A stretch of DNA of 64,000 bases from Microbacterium terregens (lineage in GTDB: Bacteria; Actinomycetota; Actinomycetes; Actinomycetales; Microbacteriaceae): NCBI RefSeq assembly GCF_039534975.1, contig NZ_BAAAWH010000001.1, positions 3,437,490-3,501,489 on the forward strand, in the 5' to 3' direction. The translations under genes and the position numbers were made by a program. Position 1 is the first letter of the stretch. Each line of letters starts with the position of its first letter. Under the pieces are notes generated by a model. The model was not told the origin of the DNA. It saw only the letters and a list, made by a program, of their open reading frames with translations, and ran no database searches. This document shows, in pieces, positions 60,517-64,000 of this stretch.

Positions 60517-61578
60517 TCAGTCCGCGTACGAGCGGGTGGCCTCGACCCAGGTCTGCAGCTTCTGGGCTGCCGCGCCGCTGTCGATCGCCTCGGCGGCGAC
60601 GTCCTTCGCCGCGGCGAGGCGCTCCAGAATCGGCCGCTGAACCTGTGTCGCGTCCTGGAAGAGCTCGAACGCGACGATGCCGGCCGCAGCATTGAGCAGC
60701 ACGATGTCCCGCACCGGGCCCTGGTCGCCCGCGAAGACGCGGTGCACCACCTGCGCGTTGTGCGCCGGATCGCCCCCGAGCAGGTCGTTGATATCGGCAA
60801 CCGGGATGCCCAGATCGCGCGGATCCAGGTCGTGCTCATGGATGTCGCCCCGGCTCACCTCCCACAGTCTGCTGTGGCCGGTCGTGGTCAGCTCGTCCAA
60901 CCCGTCGTCGCCGCGGAACACCAGCGCCGTCGCGCCGCGGGTCCGGAAGACACCTGTGATCAACGGCACGCGGTCCAGCTGCGCGACGCCGACCGCGTTG
61001 GCCTCGGCACGCGCGGGGTTGCACAGGGGCCCGAGGAAGTTGAAGACGGTCGGCACACCCAACTCGAGGCGGGTGGCGCCGGCGTGGCGGAAGCCCGGGT
61101 GGAACGCGGAGGCGAACGCGAACGTGATCCCCGCGCGGGACAGGGTCTCAGCGACTTGCTCGGGCGTGATGGTCAGGTCCAGTCCCAGCGCCGCGAGCAC
61201 GTCGGACGAACCCGACGCCGAACTCGCCGCCCGGTTGCCGTGCTTGACCACGGGAATACCGGATGCCGCGGCGACGACAGCGGCCATGGTCGAGATGTTG
61301 ACGGTGCCGAATCTGTCGCCGCCGGTGCCGACGATGTCCAGGACGTTCGCATCCACCGGCAGCGGCAGCGCCGCCTCGAGGATCGCGTCCCGGAACCCGA
61401 CGATCTCGTCGACCGTCTCACCCTTGACGCGCAGTGCCACGAGGAATCCGGACAGCTGCGAAGGGGTCGCCGAACCGGTCATGATCTGCCGCATCGCCCA
61501 CGTCGACTCGGAGACGCTGAGGTCGCGCCCGTCAACCAGCGTGGTGAGAATTCCGGGCCAGGTGTACAACTCCGCCAT
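60517..61578 (-). CDS. trpD: Anthranilate phosphoribosyltransferase
   Basis: A 353-residue enzyme of tryptophan synthesis that joins anthranilate to PRPP. DIVGTGGDRFGTVNISTMAA is the PRPP-binding glycine motif, VKHGNRAASSASGSSDVLAALG the anthranilate/KHGN region, and HPGFRHAGATRLELGVPTVFNFLGPLCNPA the second substrate site. ATG 61578 begins AELYTWPGIL; a much longer open frame upstream is antisense to ctaE and is not part of the gene. Single trp gene here, as is frequent in Microbacteriaceae. Confidence 0.96.
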   Translation of the reverse strand: MAELYTWPGILTTLVDGRDLSVSESTWAMRQIMTGSATPSQLSGFLVALRVKGETVDEIVGFRDAILEAALPLPVDANVLDIVGTGGDRFGTVNISTMAAVVAAASGIPVVKHGNRAASSASGSSDVLAALGLDLTITPEQVAETLSRAGITFAFASAFHPGFRHAGATRLELGVPTVFNFLGPLCNPARAEANAVGVAQLDRVPLITGVFRTRGATALVFRGDDGLDELTTTGHSRLWEVSRGDIHEHDLDPRDLGIPVADINDLLGGDPAHNAQVVHRVFAGDQGPVRDIVLLNAAAGIVAFELFQDATQVQRPILERLAAAKDVAAEAIDSGAAAQKLQTWVEATRSYAD

Positions 61579-61761
61579 GAGCCAAGAGCCTAGCCGCGCG
61601 ACACGCCGGGCGATTGCCGGCCGGACCGCGCTGCAGCAACCTGGCCTCTCGGCGTCCTCTGGCGACATTCCCGGCGGACTCTCGGCGGTCTCTGGAGTGG
61701 CACGAAGTCGGAGCGGGCCCGATTCGCCCGCCGGGATGGAAAATACCGCGCCGGAATCGGC

Positions 61762-61774
61762 CATAATGAAGGGG
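61762..61774 (+). promoter_or_regulatory. Promoter of ctaE, apparently leaderless
   Basis: CATAAT at 61762-61767 fits a -10 box, and the GTG at 61774 lies seven bases after its last base, exactly where transcription would start. No Shine-Dalgarno separates them. The transcript is therefore probably leaderless, a common arrangement in actinobacteria. No clear -35 box is visible. Confidence 0.5.
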
Positions 61775-62406
61775 TGACAACCACGACAGCGACCTACTCT
61801 CAGGCCATGCGCTCGGTCAAGCGTCCCGACCCGGTCGCTGTTGGCACGATCGTCTGGCTCGGCAGCGAGGTGATGTTCTTCGCGGGGCTCTTCGCGATCT
61901 ACTTCACTCTGCGCAGCACGTCTCCCGAGCTGTGGGCGGAACGAACCGAGCTGCTGAACGTCCCCTATGCGACCGTCAACACGATCATCCTCGTGCTGTC
62001 TTCGGTCACGTGCCAGATGGGCGTCTTCGCCGCCGAGCGCTTCCAGCCCTACTCGACCAAGAAGCGCGGATGGCTCGGCTGGGGAATGGTCGAGTGGTTC
62101 TGGCTGACCTTCGCTCTCGGAGCGATCTTCGTCTCCGGCCAGGTGTGGGAGTACGCGCAGCTGGTCGCTGAGGGGATGCCGATCTCTTCCGACTCCTACG
62201 CCTCCGCGTTCTACCTCACAACGGGCTTCCACGCGCTGCACGTCACGGGTGGTCTGCTCGCGTTCCTCCTCGTGATCGGCCGGGCGTATGCCGTCAAGAA
62301 CTTCGGGCGCAAGGAGATGACCACCTCGATCGTGGTGTCGTACTACTGGCACTTCGTCGACGTCGTCTGGATCGCCCTCTTCCTCGTCATCTACTTCCTG
62401 AAATAG
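61774..62406 (+). CDS. ctaE: Cytochrome c oxidase subunit III
   Basis: A 210-residue five-helix subunit of the aa3-type terminal oxidase. [27 protein letters not shown] is the conserved first helix. [41 protein letters not shown] and [22 protein letters not shown] are the later family signatures, including the conserved glutamates and histidines. GTG 61774 is used with an apparently leaderless start; ATG 61807 is an alternative. qcrC follows after 17 bases, the usual actinobacterial order. Confidence 0.96.
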   Translation: MTTTTATYSQAMRSVKRPDPVAVGTIVWLGSEVMFFAGLFAIYFTLRSTSPELWAERTELLNVPYATVNTIILVLSSVTCQMGVFAAERFQPYSTKKRGWLGWGMVEWFWLTFALGAIFVSGQVWEYAQLVAEGMPISSDSYASAFYLTTGFHALHVTGGLLAFLLVIGRAYAVKNFGRKEMTTSIVVSYYWHFVDVVWIALFLVIYFLK

Positions 62407-62423
62407 AGCGGAGCTTTTCCGAA

Positions 62424-63224
62424 ATGGCACGTGAGTCCAAGCGCCGCTCGAACGGCCGTCGCAGTCCCTGGGCGGCGGCAGCCCTCATCGGCATCGGCCT
62501 CCTGATCACAGGCGGCGTTTACGCCGGTGCTTCCGCTGCAATGGCAGCGAACGCCGACACCGCCGTCTCATCGGCGCTGACCGTCGAAGACGGAAAGAAG
62601 CTCTTCCAGGCGAACTGTGCAACCTGCCACGGTCTCGACCTGCAGGGCTCCACCAACGGTCCATCCCTGTTCGGAGTGGGCGAGCTGTCCGTCGAATTCC
62701 AGGTCGCCACCGGACGTATGCCGTTGCAGGCACAGGCGCCTCAGGCTCCGCAGAAGCCCGTGCAGTTCACGCACGAGCAGGTCCTCGCGATGGCCGCCTA
62801 CGTGCAGTCGACCGCTCCCGGCCCGACCTTCCCCACTGAGGAAGTGCTCGACGGCGAGGGGGATGTCGCGCGCGGAGCCGAGCTGTTCCGCATCAACTGC
62901 GCAATGTGCCACAACGTCGCCGCCGCCGGCGGTGCCCTCACGGAGGGCAAGTACGCCCCCGCGCTGGGTCAGACCAGCGCTCTGCACATGTACGCCGCGA
63001 TGGTCACCGGACCGCAGAACATGCCCGTCTTCAACGACGTGAACCTGACGGCCGAAGACAAGCGCGACATCATCTCCTCACTCCTGTTCATGCAGGAGAA
63101 CGAGTCGCCCGGCGGATTCACGCTCGGCTCCCTCGGACCCGTTTCCGAAGGCCTGTTCATCTGGATCTTCGGCATCGGCGGTCTGATCGCCATCACCGTG
63201 TGGATCACGGCGAAGTCCAACTGA
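62424..63224 (+). CDS. qcrC: Cytochrome bc1 complex dihaem cytochrome c subunit
   Basis: A 266-residue membrane-anchored cytochrome cc. It has an N-terminal signal/anchor (WAAAALIGIGLLITGGVYAG), two CxxCH haem sites (CATCHG at about residue 67 and CAMCHN at about 158), axial methionine regions (VATGRMPLQ and MVTGPQNMPVF), and a C-terminal anchor (GLFIWIFGIGGLIAITVWI). It passes electrons from the bc1 complex to the aa3 oxidase in the actinobacterial supercomplex. qcrA starts 33 bases downstream. Confidence 0.96.
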   Translation: MARESKRRSNGRRSPWAAAALIGIGLLITGGVYAGASAAMAANADTAVSSALTVEDGKKLFQANCATCHGLDLQGSTNGPSLFGVGELSVEFQVATGRMPLQAQAPQAPQKPVQFTHEQVLAMAAYVQSTAPGPTFPTEEVLDGEGDVARGAELFRINCAMCHNVAAAGGALTEGKYAPALGQTSALHMYAAMVTGPQNMPVFNDVNLTAEDKRDIISSLLFMQENESPGGFTLGSLGPVSEGLFIWIFGIGGLIAITVWITAKSN

Positions 63225-63257
63225 CCGATTTCGAACACCGTACGAACGAGGATCACC

Positions 63258-64000
63258 ATGGCACACGATGACGACCCGCTCGAGCATGAAAGGGCTTCCT
63301 GGAAGCCCTCGCCCGGGCTCGCCGTCGCGGTTTCCGACCCGGTGCAGCTCCCTGTGCTCCCGCCTCACCGCGAGAGGATGACCGACAAGGACCCCGCAGC
63401 GTCGAAGCGCGCCGTCCGCACGGTCTACACGCTGTTCTACCTGTCGGTCGCGGCGAGCATCTGGGCGATCGCCGCCTACATGCTCTTTCCGATCGAGAGC
63501 GGGCGGATCGTCGACATCCGCAACAACAATCTCTTCATCGGCCTCGGCATCGGTCTTGCCCTGCTCGCGCTCGGCCTCGGAGCGATCCACTGGTCGAAAG
63601 CGATCATGTCGGACAAGGAGTTCATCGAACCCCGTCACGCCACACGCGGACGCGACACGACGCGCGCCGCCGCCGTCCAGGCATTCGCGGACGCCAACGA
63701 GGAGTCCGGGTTCGGCCGGCGCGTCATGATCCGCAACTCGCTGATCGCCGCCGTCGTGGCCTCGGTCGCACCCGGCATCGTCCTGTTCCGTGGACTGGCT
63801 CCGGAGGGCGAGAACCCGGTGGCCCTCCTCGAGGAGACCATGTGGACGCAGGGCATGCGTCTTGCCCACGATCCCGAGGAAACGCCGATCCGTGCTGCCG
63901 ACGTCACACTCGGCTCTGCGGTGCACGTGATTCCCGAAGCCCTCGCCGCACTCGGCATTCGGAGGGTTACCTCGAGGCCAAGGCCAAGGCCATCGTGCTG
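63258..64000 (+). CDS. qcrA: Rieske iron-sulfur subunit of the bc1 complex, 5' part, with a frameshift near the window end
   Basis: Actinobacterial QcrA: an acidic N-terminus, then the three membrane helices (VYTLFYLSVAASIWAIAAYM, IGLGIGLALLALGLGAIHW and the third near IRNSLIAAVVASVAPGIVLF), with LVGEP-like linker sequence before the Rieske domain, which lies beyond the window. Near 63953 the frame is lost: one added base (CTC-GAG-CAT instead of CTCGGCAT) restores LEHSEGYLEAKAKAIVL, the normal family sequence. As qcrA is part of the respiratory core, this is most likely a sequencing error. The cluster iron-sulfur ligands cannot be inspected here. Confidence 0.88.
   Translation, partial: MAHDDDPLEHERASWKPSPGLAVAVSDPVQLPVLPPHRERMTDKDPAASKRAVRTVYTLFYLSVAASIWAIAAYMLFPIESGRIVDIRNNNLFIGLGIGLALLALGLGAIHWSKAIMSDKEFIEPRHATRGRDTTRAAAVQAFADANEESGFGRRVMIRNSLIAAVVASVAPGIVLFRGLAPEGENPVALLEETMWTQGMRLAHDPEETPIRAADVTLGSAVHVIPEALAALGIRRVTSRPRPRPSC

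Noticed and set aside
61579..62430. Long extension of the trpD frame across the ctaE gene
   Set aside because: Antisense to a clearly conserved oxidase subunit and lacking trpD similarity upstream of ATG 61578.

Overview
The window is GC-rich actinobacterial DNA. The pairing of ctaE with qcrC and qcrA, the block serS / HAD phosphatase / tRNA-Ser / LCP protein / tRNA-Ser, the very frequent GTGA and ATGA gene overlaps, and the LCP, SHOCT, TM2 and GlsB-type proteins all point to Microbacteriaceae, probably Microbacterium. This assignment is inference from gene content; no 16S rRNA gene is present.

Layout. 1-6.1 kb: the start of an APC-type permease, an acyl-CoA dehydrogenase, a GlsB-type membrane protein, a beta-oxidation pair (enoyl-CoA hydratase and 3-hydroxyacyl-CoA dehydrogenase), then an ArsR regulator with a DHFR-like reductase and an SRPBCC protein. 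6.4-14.6 kb: a tightly overlapping operon with a BchC-like dehydrogenase, a 6-pyruvoyltetrahydropterin-synthase homologue with altered active-site residues, a GT4 glycosyltransferase, two methyltransferases, a RibD-like reductase, an SRPBCC protein, a CDP-alcohol phosphotransferase and an LtaS-like alkaline-phosphatase-superfamily protein. It resembles a cluster of unknown product around Streptomyces coelicolor SCO6650 and is the best candidate here for an undescribed pathway. 14.8-16.7 kb: a PIN-domain toxin with an excisionase-like antitoxin, and a DUF1877 protein.

17.0-46.2 kb looks like an acquired island. A tRNA-3'-end-like repeat at 17.04 kb has a degenerate partner at 44.2 kb beside an integrase remnant, and shares 17 bases with tRNA-Ser(GCT) at 46.2 kb. 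The island carries a complete IS256-family element, a complete IS21-family element inserted in the integrase remnant, and about 22 kb of catabolic genes. These include four CMD-fold proteins (one a tandem double-domain protein), two 3-hydroxyisobutyrate-dehydrogenase-like enzymes, two SDRs, two cupin proteins, two metallo-beta-lactamase-fold hydrolases, a DUF6282 metallohydrolase, a cyclase-family hydrolase, an HpcH/HpaI aldolase, a Baeyer-Villiger-type monooxygenase, a spermidine/putrescine-type ABC importer with two paralogous binding proteins, and GntR and IclR regulators. Together they suggest import and stepwise oxidation and hydrolysis of an unidentified carbon source. A frameshifted enoyl-CoA hydratase and a 5'-truncated CoA-transferase lie at the right end.

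46.2-64 kb is chromosomal core: tRNA-Ser(GCT), LCP protein, tRNA-Ser(TGA), HAD phosphatase, serS, diacylglycerol-kinase-like protein, photolyase flanked by two long perfect or near-perfect hairpins, TM2 protein, LLM oxidoreductase, a 40-bp tandem repeat, pheA, a two-component pair, SHOCT protein, MFS transporter, PHP protein, a membrane protein, trpD, ctaE, qcrC and qcrA.

From 55.7 kb onward several core genes (pheA, the histidine kinase and response regulator, the MFS transporter, qcrA) carry single-base frameshifts. pheA and the kinase are fused head to head with both 5' ends missing. Indel errors or misassembly are at least as likely as biology there, and the affected entries say so.
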